From Alteromonas halophila (GTDB lineage Bacteria; Pseudomonadota; Gammaproteobacteria; Enterobacterales; Alteromonadaceae): DNA of 64,000 bases. Made by a program: the position numbers and the translations under genes. Where the stretch lies: contig NZ_BMXP01000001.1 in the NCBI RefSeq assembly GCF_014651815.1, forward strand, positions 774,939 through 838,938, given 5' to 3'. The notes under the pieces were generated by a model. The model saw only the letters and a list, made by a program, of their open reading frames with translations, searched no databases and was not told where the DNA came from. Below, piece by piece: positions 18,539 to 28,468 of this stretch (within the stretch, counting starts at the first letter, position 1; every line of letters starts with the position of its first letter).

Positions 18539-19519
18539 TTACCCTTTTATTTTTACCAGTGCGTCGGCAGTTTGGCGGCGAAGCGCCTCATTGATTTTAC
18601 GGTGGTCCGGGCTCCAGCCAGCAAGGAAGCGGTGAAAGTCGGCGCAGGCGACCGGGTAAAGCGCCCGCCATTCCGATTCCAGATCAGTTAACGTCGTTAC
18701 GCTGATACAAGATCGCAGTGCGCATGCTAACTCGTCAAAGTACATGTCCAGACAGGTATCGGTCGCGGTGAGCAGGTCATCATCAGATAACGCACTGCCA
18801 AGAAAGTAGGCAACATCCCGTATGCCCGGACCGGAGCCGGTGTACTGAAAATCAATGGCCGCAGCGCGTGTGCCATCGGCAGTAAAACAAAAGTTAGCCA
18901 GTTTGGCATCACCGTGCAACAGGGTTTTAAAACGGGCCTGCTGAAGCATATCATCCAGCGCCGCTGCATGTGACTTTAGCGGGCCGTCTGCCATTGCCCG
19001 CCACTCATCCTGTCGGGTAGCTAAATGCCAGTAACAGCCCTGTTGCCAGAGCCCAGTAAACGCTTCATTTAAAAAGCGGGCATGAAAGTGCGCCAGCCAG
19101 TGCAAAACAGGCTGGCATTGTGTCACCGAAAGGGACGATGGCTGAGTGACATAGCCATGTGCCTGAAGATCATCAAGCACCAGTAATACCGCATCACCCC
19201 GTTTATCCTCGGCTAATAAGCGAGGGGCATAGCTCCCGCTTGTAAGCTGCGGCTGATAATGTGTATAAAACCGATGCTCTATATCAAATGAACGCAGCTT
19301 ACGGCGGTGACCTGCATCACCGTTCCAGCCTCTGGGGTGGCGACTGTACGTTGGTGGCACAACGGCTTTGACCACGACCGGTGTTGTATTGCCATCAAGC
19401 CATGCTCTGAAACATTCGCCGTAGCCACTCCATAGCATCTGTAACAGGGCTGAGTGAGTGACGTTTTTCGCTGTGCATTGCTCAAGCCAGGTAAGCAGAG
19501 AAGGGGATACGTCAGACAT
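18539..19519 (-). CDS. APH/choline-kinase-like phosphotransferase
   Basis: Protein-kinase-like fold small-molecule kinase of 326 residues. The catalytic loop LLHGDAKLANFCF (HGDxxxxN) and the following AAIDFQYTG (metal-binding DFQ) are clear, and an ATP-binding lobe with VVVKAV precedes them. It resembles the ecdysteroid-kinase-like and aminoglycoside-phosphotransferase superfamily; the substrate is unknown. The ATG lies only five bases after the hairpin that ends rne. Any ribosome site would therefore fall within that stem, and no Shine-Dalgarno is visible. The next in-frame ATG is 27 codons later. The start is therefore less certain than the family. Confidence 0.8.
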   Translation of the reverse strand: MSDVSPSLLTWLEQCTAKNVTHSALLQMLWSGYGECFRAWLDGNTTPVVVKAVVPPTYSRHPRGWNGDAGHRRKLRSFDIEHRFYTHYQPQLTSGSYAPRLLAEDKRGDAVLLVLDDLQAHGYVTQPSSLSVTQCQPVLHWLAHFHARFLNEAFTGLWQQGCYWHLATRQDEWRAMADGPLKSHAAALDDMLQQARFKTLLHGDAKLANFCFTADGTRAAAIDFQYTGSGPGIRDVAYFLGSALSDDDLLTATDTCLDMYFDELACALRSCISVTTLTDLESEWRALYPVACADFHRFLAGWSPDHRKINEALRRQTADALVKIKG

Positions 19520-19524
19520 AAGTA

Positions 19525-19549
19525 AAAGGCCGCACAGAGTGCGGCCTTT
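19525..19549 (-). terminator. Rho-independent terminator of rne
   Basis: The hairpin AAAGGCCGCA-cagag-TGCGGCCTTT is followed by TTTT in the minus direction. It lies 13 bases past the rne stop and directly abuts the start of the phosphotransferase gene. Confidence 0.9.
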
Positions 19550-19562
19550 CCTCGCTTGCTGT

Positions 19563-22500
19563 TTAGCTCACGCTTTGTGGCTTGGTGGCCGGTGCGGATG
19601 CCGCTGAGGTTGCGTGTGCACGCATGGCCATTTTGCCTGATATAGCTAGGCCAGGTCTCGCATCATCAGCGCGGGCGGTTAAGTTAAGCTCACCAAATTG
19701 CGTCTCAATAACGGCCGGTGTTGCCATTGGGTGAGAAGCGTTAACGCGACCGCGGCTACTGGCAAAGGCGCTCACGGGCTTTGACGCACCATTGGCCTTT
19801 TGCTTTGGCGTTGGCGATTTTACCGGTTCAGGGGCCCTGGCCGCTTTTGCCGGTGAGGCAGCCTTCTTGTCTTTTGCTTTAGTTTGCTCAGCCTCTGGTT
19901 CCGCCTTGGGTTGTTCTGAGGACGCTGCCTTTTCAGCTTGTGCGGCGTCTTCACCGTGCGGCAGGTTGATTTCTACCTGTTCAGGCGTCGCAGATTCGGT
20001 GCTGTCAGATTCAGACTGCTGCGTCGTTTTTTGTGTTGTTTCCGGCTTCGCAGCGTCTTCTGGCAAATCAAACTGCAGTTCATCCTGGCGTACGCCGCCT
20101 TTGTCGCTGTCAGCTGCTGCAGCGTCATCGGCTGGCGCATCCTTCTTGCGACGCTGACCGGCCGCGCGAACATGACGTGGCGAACGACGTGAGCGTCCAC
20201 GACTTTCACGTTTTTGCTCGGTATCTGCATTTGCTTCCTCGCGGTCATCGCCTGAAGACGCGGATTTTTCCTCTGTCTGACTGGCATCAGACGTTTGGGT
20301 CGGGGCAGATGAGGCCGCTACCTGCTTCTTGCCTTCATCGGTGTCCTTCGACACATTGTCAGATTGGTCAGATTGCGACGTTTCTTCAGTCTTCTTCGGC
20401 TTACGGGACTTCGCTTGCTTAGGCTTGTCTGGCGTATCGCTTTGCGCTACGTCCGTCTCTGCAGGACTTAACGTGTCAGCCTTTTCCTTTTCGGCTTTAT
20501 CTGCTGCTTTAGGCTGCTTGGCTTTTGCTTCTGCAGGCGCTTTTGCGGCGTTATCCGCAGCAGGCTTATCAGCCTTGCTTTTCGCTGCTTCTGACGCGTC
20601 GTCTTCAAATTGTACGCGCACGCTGCGACGAATGTCACGACGTTTGCGGCGCTCGGCGACTTCACGCTTTTTCCCGCGATTGTCGTCAGGCTTGTCCGCT
20701 TTGCCACTCTCGGTCCTGGATGTCTGTGATTTTTCTGCGTCGGCTTTTTTAGCTTTCTGCTGATTATCACGTTGCTGGGGTTTGCGCGGTTTGCGGGACT
20801 TGTTATTACGCTTGTCGTCCTGCTCCTGACTCTGCGCCTGTTTACGGTTATCATCAGAATCTTTCGTGGAACGCTTATCGCCCTGGCGCTCATCATTGCG
20901 ACGGTTGTTCTGGTTACGACGGTTGCCGCCACGGTTATTACGACGGCGGTTGTTTTGATTGCGGCCACGGTTCTGACCACCACGGCTGTCTCTGTCGCTT
21001 TGTTTTGCCGGTTTCTCGTCGGTTTTATCTTCTTCCTCGAAGATCCCGCGCAGCCATTTCGCTACCCGTGTAAACAACGAAGCGGCTTCCTCTTTGTCTG
21101 CTTTTGCTGGCGCTGCTTGCGGAGCCACAGGTGCCTGCGTAGGCGCAACCAGCCCTTTCAGTGCGGGTTCTTCACGTTTAGCTTCAGTTGCCGCGGGTTT
21201 ATCGACATCGGTCTCTTCCGGTGCCATTAATTCGACATTGTAGCTGGCATCGGTCAACACTTCGTCCGGGCGACGGCGATTCACCTGATAGTGCGGTGTT
21301 TCCAGGTTGGCATTAGGCAGCAGTAGTAATGAAACATTATGCTGCTTTTCCAGCGACTGAATGGCTTTACGCTTTTCATTCAGCAGATAGGTGGCAACAG
21401 GCACCGGTAACTGAGCTTCAATCTGGCCGGTGTTATCTTTAATACTTTCTTCTTCAAGAATGCGCAGAATCGACAGTGCCAGCGATTCGGTGCCACGGAT
21501 CGTGCCGTGGCCAGAACAGCGCGGACACACGTGGTGAGCTGATTCACCTAATGACGGGCGCAGACGCTGACGCGACATTTCGAGCAGGCCAAAACGTGAA
21601 ATACGGCCAAGCTGTACTCGTGCGCGGTCGCTGCGAACTGCTTCTTTTAAACGGTTTTCCACTTCACGCTGATGACGTACCGGCGTCATATCAATAAAGT
21701 CGATAACCACCAGGCCGCCCGCATCGCGCAGACGCAACTGACGAGCGATTTCATCCGCGGCTTCAAGGTTGGTGTTTAACGCCGTTTCTTCAATATCGCC
21801 GCCTTTAGTGGCACGCGCTGAGTTAATGTCGATAGAGGTTAGTGCTTCCGTCGGGTCAATCACAATTGAACCGCCTGATGGCAGGCGCACTTCGCGCTGG
21901 AACGCGGACTCAATCTGACTCTCTATCTGATAATGACTGAACAGTGGTACATCACCGTTATACTGTTTTACACGGTTGGCAAAGTCCGGGCGGACCAGCT
22001 GAATATGTTGCAGCGCCTGATCGTAAATGCTGGTTTTATCAATAAGGATTTCGCCAATATCACGACGCAGATAGTCGCGAATAGCACGAACAATAACGTT
22101 GCTTTCCTGATGGATCAGAAACGGTGCAGGGCGCTCTTCCGCAACCTTAGAAATCGCTTCCCACTGGGTCAGCAGTACGCGCATATCCCATTCCAGCTCC
22201 TCGTAGGACTTGCCAACACCGGCTGTACGGACAATCAGCCCCATACCGTCAGGCAGTTCCATGCGGTTCAGCGCGTCTTTAAGTTCAGTACGTTCATCGC
22301 CTTCGATGCGACGTGAGATACCGCCCGCGCGTGGATTGTTTGGCATCAGCACCAGATAGCTGCCAGCCAGTGACAGGAAAGTCGTCAGCGCGGCACCTTT
22401 CTGACCACGCTCTTCTTTGTCTATCTGAACAATGACTTCCTGGCCTTCTTTGATGACATCCCGGATGTTCGGGCGGCCTTCAAACTTATAGCCTTTCGGG

Positions 22501-22733
22501 AAGTAAGTACGGGCGATTTCTTTAAGAGGAAGGAACCCATGACGCTCTGCGCCATAGTCAACAAACGCAGCCTCAAGGCTGGGTTCGACGCGGGTAATTT
22601 TACCCTTGTAAATGTTCGCTTTTTTCTGCTCGTGTCCGGGACTTTCTATGTCCAAATCGTACAACCGCTGCCCGTCTACCAGGGCAACGCGCAACTCTTC
22701 TTGCTGAGTTGCATTTATAAGCATTCTTTTCAT
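19563..22733 (-). CDS. rne: Ribonuclease E
   Basis: Essential endoribonuclease and scaffold of the RNA degradosome, 1056 residues. The N-terminal half is highly conserved: opening [20 protein letters not shown], an S1 RNA-binding domain (about 35-120), the DNase-I-like catalytic region with [13 protein letters not shown] and VVIDFIDM carrying the two catalytic aspartates, and the zinc-link CPRC motif. The C-terminal half is low complexity: arginine/asparagine-rich RNA-binding tracts (about 590-700) and long Ala/Lys/Glu/Pro stretches. A short conserved-looking segment ([15 protein letters not shown]) near the end may bind a partner such as PNPase; that is inference. It starts 586 bases from divergent rluC. 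Confidence 0.97.
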   Translation of the reverse strand: MKRMLINATQQEELRVALVDGQRLYDLDIESPGHEQKKANIYKGKITRVEPSLEAAFVDYGAERHGFLPLKEIARTYFPKGYKFEGRPNIRDVIKEGQEVIVQIDKEERGQKGAALTTFLSLAGSYLVLMPNNPRAGGISRRIEGDERTELKDALNRMELPDGMGLIVRTAGVGKSYEELEWDMRVLLTQWEAISKVAEERPAPFLIHQESNVIVRAIRDYLRRDIGEILIDKTSIYDQALQHIQLVRPDFANRVKQYNGDVPLFSHYQIESQIESAFQREVRLPSGGSIVIDPTEALTSIDINSARATKGGDIEETALNTNLEAADEIARQLRLRDAGGLVVIDFIDMTPVRHQREVENRLKEAVRSDRARVQLGRISRFGLLEMSRQRLRPSLGESAHHVCPRCSGHGTIRGTESLALSILRILEEESIKDNTGQIEAQLPVPVATYLLNEKRKAIQSLEKQHNVSLLLLPNANLETPHYQVNRRRPDEVLTDASYNVELMAPEETDVDKPAATEAKREEPALKGLVAPTQAPVAPQAAPAKADKEEAASLFTRVAKWLRGIFEEEDKTDEKPAKQSDRDSRGGQNRGRNQNNRRRNNRGGNRRNQNNRRNDERQGDKRSTKDSDDNRKQAQSQEQDDKRNNKSRKPRKPQQRDNQQKAKKADAEKSQTSRTESGKADKPDDNRGKKREVAERRKRRDIRRSVRVQFEDDASEAAKSKADKPAADNAAKAPAEAKAKQPKAADKAEKEKADTLSPAETDVAQSDTPDKPKQAKSRKPKKTEETSQSDQSDNVSKDTDEGKKQVAASSAPTQTSDASQTEEKSASSGDDREEANADTEQKRESRGRSRRSPRHVRAAGQRRKKDAPADDAAAADSDKGGVRQDELQFDLPEDAAKPETTQKTTQQSESDSTESATPEQVEINLPHGEDAAQAEKAASSEQPKAEPEAEQTKAKDKKAASPAKAARAPEPVKSPTPKQKANGASKPVSAFASSRGRVNASHPMATPAVIETQFGELNLTARADDARPGLAISGKMAMRAHATSAASAPATKPQSVS

Positions 22734-23319
22734 TGTGTATCTAACTCTGTTTTTGCATACAGCCGTCTAGACACAAAATTAAAATGACATGTGCAAACCC
22801 TCACCGCGCAACCTCCCGGCTGGACGGGGACCTTGTTGTATGTCGCATTACTCAGTTAAGCCATACTTATGGCTTTAAATTATATGAGTGTCGGGAGCGA
22901 CAACCCTGCTAATCTTTTCTTTCCTCACCCTCCGCAGAACTGCCTGGCGGGGCTGAGTGTCAATTCAATTCTGTTTGGCTAAACGGCGAACATGTGATTA
23001 TTGTCGTTGTAATACCGTGATATCTCGATGGCGGCGTCATCCGGTAAATCCGGCTTAACGACGGGGCCTGACCAGGGAACAGTATGTTCTTCGTGTCGTG
23101 TATTTTAGCGGGTATTACTTCGTTTCGTCTGACAATTGTGTTCAAACCGAATTAACAGCGTATTTATGTCATGCTGTTAAGGCCGCGATTATCGCATCAA
23201 AGGTGCGTTACAGGCAAGCGCAGAATAGATGATAGCCGTAATTAATATAAACCTCTGTGACAGCGACTCAGGGAAGGGATAGACTTGTTCACACCCTCCC
23301 TTGATGTATACTGCGCGCC
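22734..23319. promoter_or_regulatory. Long divergent rne/rluC intergenic region with probable rne leader
   Basis: 586 bases with no supported gene. Long untranslated leaders upstream of rne are known to mediate RNase E autoregulation in E. coli, and the length fits. On the minus strand a TATAAT sequence lies at about 22877-22882, followed by the perfect hairpin AAGCCATA-AG-TATGGCTT (plus-strand 22858-22875) about 125 bases before the rne start. I could not confirm the conserved hp2 element by eye. The rluC promoter presumably lies near 23250-23310. Confidence 0.5.
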
Positions 23320-24264
23320 ATGAAACAAGACACCCACCAAAAAGTACGGTTTGTCACTATTGACGATGACCAGCAGGGCCAGCGCATCGACAACTATCTG
23401 CGAACGCAGTTAAAAGGTGTGCCAAAAAGCATGGTTTACCGCATCCTGCGTAAAGGCGAAGTGCGGGTCAATAAGGGGCGCGTCAAACCGGAATATAAAC
23501 TTAATGCGGGCGATACCGTGCGTATTCCGCCAGTCCGGGTCAGTGAAGGTGCGCCTGCGCCGTCACCCAAGCTGGACAAAGTGGCGGCGCTGGAATCATG
23601 CATCCTGTATGAAGACGAGCGGCTGCTGGTGATAAACAAACCGTCCGGTACGGCCGTGCATGGTGGCAGTGGGCTCAGTTTCGGACTCATTGAAGGCTTG
23701 CGGGCGCTGCGCCCGAATGCGCATTTCATGGAGCTGGTTCATCGACTCGATCGCGACACCTCCGGCTGTATGGTGATTGCTAAGAAACGCTCGGCGCTTC
23801 GTCACATGCATGAACAGCTTAGAAGTGGGAAAATGGACAAGCGCTATCAGGCACTGGTTGCAGGTCAGTGGCCACAAACGCGTTTCAAAGTGAAAGCGCC
23901 ACTTAGAAAGAATACCCTGCAATCGGGCGAGCGTATGGTGTCAGTCAGTGACGATGGTAAGCCGTCTGAGACCCGTTTCCGGGTTCTTCAGCGCTACACC
24001 AGTGCCACCTTAATTGAAGCGTCGCCGATAACCGGCAGAACGCACCAAATCAGAGTGCACTGCCAGCATGCAGGCCATGTGATTGCCGGCGACCCCAAAT
24101 ACGGTGATACGGCCTTTGATGCTTCGCTTAAAGCAACAGGATTAAACCGGCTGTTCTTGCATGCCAGCAGTCTGACGTTACTGCATCCGCGCAATGATGA
24201 GCCGGTCGTATTTACAGCGCCACTTGATGACACGCTTTCACACACGCTGGAACAGATTTCGTAA
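23320..24264 (+). CDS. rluC: 23S rRNA pseudouridine(955/2504/2580) synthase
   Basis: Modifies three uridines in 23S rRNA. The 314-residue protein has an N-terminal S4 RNA-binding domain (about 18-80, with MVYRILRKGEVRVNKGRVKP). The catalytic RluA-family motif HRLDRDTSGCMV supplies the nucleophilic aspartate, and the later TGRTHQIRVH motif is also present. Its position divergent from rne and its N-terminal S4 domain both favour RluC over RluD or RluA. Its stop and the start of the next gene overlap (TAATG). Confidence 0.95.
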   Translation: MKQDTHQKVRFVTIDDDQQGQRIDNYLRTQLKGVPKSMVYRILRKGEVRVNKGRVKPEYKLNAGDTVRIPPVRVSEGAPAPSPKLDKVAALESCILYEDERLLVINKPSGTAVHGGSGLSFGLIEGLRALRPNAHFMELVHRLDRDTSGCMVIAKKRSALRHMHEQLRSGKMDKRYQALVAGQWPQTRFKVKAPLRKNTLQSGERMVSVSDDGKPSETRFRVLQRYTSATLIEASPITGRTHQIRVHCQHAGHVIAGDPKYGDTAFDASLKATGLNRLFLHASSLTLLHPRNDEPVVFTAPLDDTLSHTLEQIS

Positions 24265-24914
24265 TGTCGTACAAACTGATTATTTTTGACTGGGACGGCA
24301 CGCTGATGGATTCAGCCGCCAAAATTGTAAACTGTATGCAGATTGCCGCGCGTGAATGTGCGGTGCCCGTCCCGGACAGTGAAGCGGTTGGCAATATTAT
24401 CGGGATCAGCCTTAAGCCTGCCATCATGCAGTTGTTTGGCATCAGTGACGAATTTCTCGCCGAGCGACTGGTTAACGCCTACAAGCATGCCTTTGTTGAG
24501 CAGGACGCGACGCCCTGCCCACTGTTTGATGGTGTGCCAGCCATGCTGACCGACCTGAAAGCGCAGGGCAGGGTATTGACCGTTGCCACAGGAAAAGCGC
24601 GGCGGGGGCTGGACCGGGCCTGGAGCAATACTGGTACCGGGCACTATTTTACGGCGTCGCGCTGCGCCGACGATGCCGAGTCTAAACCGTCGCCGGACAT
24701 GCTCTCTCAGTTACTTGATGAACTGGCTATGCAGCCGCAGGATGCGGTAATGGTGGGCGATACGGTTTATGATATGCAAATGGCGCAGGCACTGGGGATG
24801 GATCGCATAGGCGTGTCTTACGGCGTGCATGCTCAGGTACACTTAGAGCAACACCATCCGGTTGCCATTGTGCATTCAATTGACGAGCTTCACGCACGTC
24901 TGAGGTTGCCTTAG
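24264..24914 (+). CDS. HAD-superfamily phosphatase (phosphoglycolate-phosphatase-like)
   Basis: Haloacid-dehalogenase fold hydrolase, 216 residues. Motif I is FDWDGTLMD (nucleophile and acid/base aspartates) and motif II is the threonine in VATGKARRG. Motif III is the lysine in ESKPSPDML, and motif IV is VGDTVYDM. A helical cap between motifs I and II places it in subclass IA, near Gph and PpaX. The real substrate is unknown. It is translationally coupled to rluC by a one-base overlap, an arrangement common in this group. Its end overlaps the convergent maf gene by four bases. Confidence 0.88.
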   Translation: MSYKLIIFDWDGTLMDSAAKIVNCMQIAARECAVPVPDSEAVGNIIGISLKPAIMQLFGISDEFLAERLVNAYKHAFVEQDATPCPLFDGVPAMLTDLKAQGRVLTVATGKARRGLDRAWSNTGTGHYFTASRCADDAESKPSPDMLSQLLDELAMQPQDAVMVGDTVYDMQMAQALGMDRIGVSYGVHAQVHLEQHHPVAIVHSIDELHARLRLP

Positions 24915-25531
24915 CCCGTTGCTTGCGCCGTCGCAAGGGCCAGTAAATCAACGCCAGCATGACTGGCAAGCATGTCACGAACCAGCATCACAGGTAAACC
25001 GATAAGCGCATTGGGGTCACGGGTCTCAATGCGCTCGAACAGTAAGACACCGCGCCCTTCTGATTTGAAACTGCCCGCGCAGTCATACGGTTTTTCGCAA
25101 AGCAGGTAGCGCTCAATGTCGGTATCTGATAACGCCCGAAAAATGACCCGGGTTGGCTCCATCTGAGTCGTACGGATGTTCTGTGACTGGCAGTGCAGGC
25201 TCACAGCGGTATAAAACGACACCGCGGCGCCGCTACACATTTTTAACTGGTTTACGGCATTCTCGTGAGTATGCGGCTTACCCAGCACCTGCGCAGGTTC
25301 GCTGCCTTCAATCAATGCCACCTGATCAGAGCCGATGACCAGGGCATCAGGGTGCTGCGTCGCTATTTTGTGTGCTTTGGCGTCGGCCAGTCGCTGACAC
25401 AGCGCAGCGGGGCATTCGTCGGGAAACGGTGTTTCGTCAATATCTGGCGCAATGCACTGAACGTCAATGCCAAGCGCCCGAAATTGTTGCTGACGATAGC
25501 GTGAGCCGGATGCAAGGATTAAAGGTGCCAT
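24911..25531 (-). CDS. Maf family nucleotide pyrophosphatase (YceF type)
   Basis: House-cleaning pyrophosphatase of 206 residues; the YceF subgroup hydrolyses 7-methyl-GTP. The start at 25531 gives MAPLILASGSRYRQQQ, the usual Maf opening, and follows a GGAGAA ribosome site; an open frame 44 codons longer upstream has no similarity. ASGSxxR, SDQVA and the conserved GSFKSEGRG stretch are visible. The YceF assignment rests on linkage to yceD-rpmF-plsX and on the sequence. Confidence 0.92.
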   Translation of the reverse strand: MAPLILASGSRYRQQQFRALGIDVQCIAPDIDETPFPDECPAALCQRLADAKAHKIATQHPDALVIGSDQVALIEGSEPAQVLGKPHTHENAVNQLKMCSGAAVSFYTAVSLHCQSQNIRTTQMEPTRVIFRALSDTDIERYLLCEKPYDCAGSFKSEGRGVLLFERIETRDPNALIGLPVMLVRDMLASHAGVDLLALATAQATG

Positions 25532-25716
25532 GTTTTCTCCGCTAAAACGTATACGTAGACCGATAAAGGATTGAGCAGGGTAGCAGCTCAGTGCGTAGTC
25601 GTCAGGAGCAGTTAAACGAACCATGAACCGCTGTGTGAAAAATAGCCAGCTTTTGTCCGGCATTTCGCGATTAAACCTTTGACAGTGCAGGGGCTAACCA
25701 TTATTATGCGCGCCCT

Positions 25717-26250
25717 ATGCAGAAAGTGAAACTTCCCCATTCGGTTGATCCGGTAAAAAGTGCGGTTAAGCGTTCCGATTATTCGGGCGTGTTTGCCACC
25801 AAAGATATGGAACGACTGTGCGGGGCAGTGGTCAGTAGTGATGACTGGGTTACCGCAGAAATACAGTTTGAAAAAGACGCGCAGGGTCTTACTGTCTTTC
25901 ACGGTTACCTGGAAACACAGGTCACACTTATCTGTCAGCGGTGTAACGGTGAGTTCGCTCATCCGCTTCATGTTGATTTCTGTTACAGTCCGGTGCAGGG
26001 ACAGTCACAGTTTGAACTTGAGCAGTTACCCGAAGCTTATGATCCGGTAGAAGTTGACGACCATGGAATGATCGAACTACTTCAACTTTTTGAAGACGAG
26101 CTGATTTTGTCTTTGCCTATTGTCGCCCTTCATGCAGAGGAGGCGTGTTCAGTTGGCCAGGATGACATGCAGTTTGGCGAGATTGAGTCGGAGCAAGAGC
26201 AACCAAACCCTTTCGCGGTTTTGAAAGAACTTAAGCGAGACCAGGAGTAA
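25717..26250 (+). CDS. yceD: 23S rRNA accumulation protein YceD (DUF177)
   Basis: Conserved DUF177 protein of 177 residues, needed for normal 23S rRNA levels in E. coli and plants. The CQRC pair (ICQRCNGEF) is followed by an acidic C-terminal half, and the tail RDQE abuts rpmF. The AGGAG that serves rpmF overlaps the last codons of this gene, so the two are cotranscribed as in nearly all bacteria. Confidence 0.93.
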   Translation: MQKVKLPHSVDPVKSAVKRSDYSGVFATKDMERLCGAVVSSDDWVTAEIQFEKDAQGLTVFHGYLETQVTLICQRCNGEFAHPLHVDFCYSPVQGQSQFELEQLPEAYDPVEVDDHGMIELLQLFEDELILSLPIVALHAEEACSVGQDDMQFGEIESEQEQPNPFAVLKELKRDQE

Positions 26251-26253
26251 GTT

Positions 26254-26424
26254 ATGGCAGTACAACAAAATCGTAAAACGCGTTCTAAGCGTGGTATGCG
26301 TCGTTCACACGACTCATTGACAGGCGCGACTTTGTCTGTCGATCAAACGTCAGGTGAAACACACCGTCGTCACCACGTAACCGCAGACGGTTACTATAAA
26401 GGCAAGAAAGTCATCGCTGACTAA
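26254..26424 (+). CDS. rpmF: 50S ribosomal protein L32
   Basis: Small basic ribosomal protein of 56 residues, starting [20 protein letters not shown] and ending KGKKVIAD, a clear match to L32. The zinc cysteines found in some L32 proteins are absent here, as in the enterobacterial form. An AGGAG lies eight bases before the ATG. It sits three bases after yceD and 20 bases before plsX, the standard order. Confidence 0.97.
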   Translation: MAVQQNRKTRSKRGMRRSHDSLTGATLSVDQTSGETHRRHHVTADGYYKGKKVIAD

Positions 26425-26444
26425 TTATTGTTGGTGACAAGACG

Positions 26445-27470
26445 TTGTCTACACTAACCATTGCGTTAGATATCATGGGGGGCGATCACGGTCCCCCTGT
26501 TATTCTTGATGCCACCCTAAAAGCTATCCGCACGCACTCCGATTGCCAGTTTATTCTCTGCGGTAATCAGGACATTATCTCCCCTGCGATTGCACAGCTC
26601 AATGACGCTGAACGTCAGCGTGTATCGGTTTCTCATTGCGAACAGGTCGTTGACATGGGTGAACCGCCCACCTCGGCACTTCGCAACAAAAAGCAATCGT
26701 CCATGCGCCGCATACTGGACTTGGTCGACAGTGGCGAAGCCAGTGCCTGCGTCAGTGCCGGTAACACCGGGGCACTGCTAACCCTGGCTTATTACCAGTT
26801 AAAAACACTGGCGGGCGTTGACCGTCCGGCATTGGTCTCAGCCATGCCAACGGCCAGCAACCATAAAGTCTTTTTATTAGATCTCGGTGCCAATGTGAAC
26901 TGTACGTCGGAGATCCTGTTTCAGTACGGGGTGATGGGCTCGGTACTGGCTCAGCAGGTAGAAGGCATCGAATCACCGCGCGTGGCGCTATTGAATGTGG
27001 GCGAAGAGGATATTAAAGGTAATCCTCAGGTTAAACATGCTGACCAGATGTTTAAAAATGCACCGGGCATAAACTACATTGGTTACGTCGAAGGTGATCA
27101 GATATTCACCGATAAAGCCGATGTGGTAGTCACCGACGGGTTTACCGGCAATGTTGCGCTTAAGTCCAGTGAAGGTCTGGCGAAACTGGTGGTACACGAG
27201 GTCAGACGCCAGTCGCAGCGAAATATCTTTACCCGAATTCTCGGTAAAATCGCCCTGCCGCTACTAAAATCTATCTACAATCGAATGAACCCCGACCAGT
27301 ATAACGGCGCCAGTCTGATAGGATTGCGCGGCACTGTGATAAAGAGTCACGGAAACGCCTCATCCGATGCTTTTTACTACGCTATAAATCAGGCGATTCA
27401 GGAAGCACAGATGCAGGTGCCGGACAAAATAAGAACGAAGATAGAAACGGTTTTGTTGGAGCAGCTTTGA
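26445..27470 (+). CDS. plsX: Phosphate acyltransferase PlsX
   Basis: Converts acyl-ACP and phosphate to acyl-phosphate for phospholipid synthesis; peripheral membrane enzyme of 341 residues. It opens [16 protein letters not shown], matching PlsX from the first residue, so the TTG at 26445 is the likely start. GGTGA seven bases upstream supports it, and no ATG lies near. Conserved [14 protein letters not shown] and [12 protein letters not shown] segments are present. Its stop overlaps the TTG start of fabH (TTGA). Confidence 0.95.
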   Translation: MSTLTIALDIMGGDHGPPVILDATLKAIRTHSDCQFILCGNQDIISPAIAQLNDAERQRVSVSHCEQVVDMGEPPTSALRNKKQSSMRRILDLVDSGEASACVSAGNTGALLTLAYYQLKTLAGVDRPALVSAMPTASNHKVFLLDLGANVNCTSEILFQYGVMGSVLAQQVEGIESPRVALLNVGEEDIKGNPQVKHADQMFKNAPGINYIGYVEGDQIFTDKADVVVTDGFTGNVALKSSEGLAKLVVHEVRRQSQRNIFTRILGKIALPLLKSIYNRMNPDQYNGASLIGLRGTVIKSHGNASSDAFYYAINQAIQEAQMQVPDKIRTKIETVLLEQL

Positions 27471-28432
27471 GCAAATATTCACGATTTATCGGGACGGGCA
27501 GTTATTATCCCAGCGAGGTCCGCACCAATGCTGACCTGGAAGTCATGGTCGATACCAGTGATGAATGGATCACAGACCGCACAGGCATAAAAGAACGTCG
27601 TATTATCGGCGAACATGAAACTGCCGCGACGATGGGTGCCGAGGCCAGTAAAAAAGCGTTTGAAATGGCGGATATCGATCCTAAATCCATCGATATGATT
27701 GTCTGCGCCACGACCAGTGGACGTTATTCTCTCCCCAGTACGGCCTGCGAAATTCAGCGAATTCTGGATCTCGATGGTATTCCTGCTTTTGATGTGGCAG
27801 CCGCCTGTGCAGGCTACTGTTACGCGTTAAGTGTGGCCGACCAGTATATCAAGTCGGGCATGGCTAAACGCATTTTGGTCATTGGTACGGATTGTCTGTC
27901 ACGGCTGGTCGACCCGGCTGACCGCACCATGGTGATTTTGTTTGGTGATGCAGCAGGCGCGACTATCATTGAAGCGTCAGATGAACCCGGCATCCTTTCT
28001 ACGCATATTCATGCGGCGGGCTCTTATGGCGATTTGCTGTATGTCGGCAATCCTACCCGTGGTGATGAAGCATCAGTGCATGAGAACTGGGGCGTGATGA
28101 AAGGCAATGAGGTGTTTAAAGTCGCGGTCACCAAACTTTCAGAAGTGGTCGAACAAACGCTGGCCGCCAATAACATGGCAAAATCCGATCTGGACTGGCT
28201 GGTACCGCATCAGGCCAATTTCCGCATTATCAAAGCCACCGCTAAAAAGCTCGACATGTCATTGGAGCAAGTGGTTTTAACCCTTGAAAACTATGGCAAT
28301 ACATCTGCTGCGACAGTGCCAACGGCACTGGATACAGCCATCAGAGACGGTCGGATTCAACGCGGCCAGAACCTGCTTTTGGAAGCCTTTGGCGGTGGTT
28401 TCGCCTGGGCCTCAGCACTTGTACGCTATTAA
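27467..28432 (+). CDS. fabH: Beta-ketoacyl-ACP synthase III
   Basis: Starts fatty-acid synthesis by condensing acetyl-CoA with malonyl-ACP. The 321-residue protein carries the Cys-His-Asn triad: C114 in [10 protein letters not shown], His in VPHQANFR and Asn in [11 protein letters not shown]. The start is TTG at 27467, preceded by GGAG at 27458-27461 and overlapping the plsX stop. This is the second successive TTG start in the operon. Confidence 0.96.
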   Translation: MSKYSRFIGTGSYYPSEVRTNADLEVMVDTSDEWITDRTGIKERRIIGEHETAATMGAEASKKAFEMADIDPKSIDMIVCATTSGRYSLPSTACEIQRILDLDGIPAFDVAAACAGYCYALSVADQYIKSGMAKRILVIGTDCLSRLVDPADRTMVILFGDAAGATIIEASDEPGILSTHIHAAGSYGDLLYVGNPTRGDEASVHENWGVMKGNEVFKVAVTKLSEVVEQTLAANNMAKSDLDWLVPHQANFRIIKATAKKLDMSLEQVVLTLENYGNTSAATVPTALDTAIRDGRIQRGQNLLLEAFGGGFAWASALVRY

Positions 28433-28468
28433 AAATTTGAACGACAAAGACAAGAAAAAGGACACGTT

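Noticed and set aside
19600-21000. Repetitive Ala/Lys/Pro and Arg/Asn tracts, which might look like a tandem repeat array
   Set aside because: These encode the low-complexity C-terminal half of RNase E, a normal feature of the family.
23329-23337. GACACCCAC at the start of rluC
   Set aside because: It encodes the Asp-Thr-His of a normal N-terminus; one or so chance matches are expected in the window.
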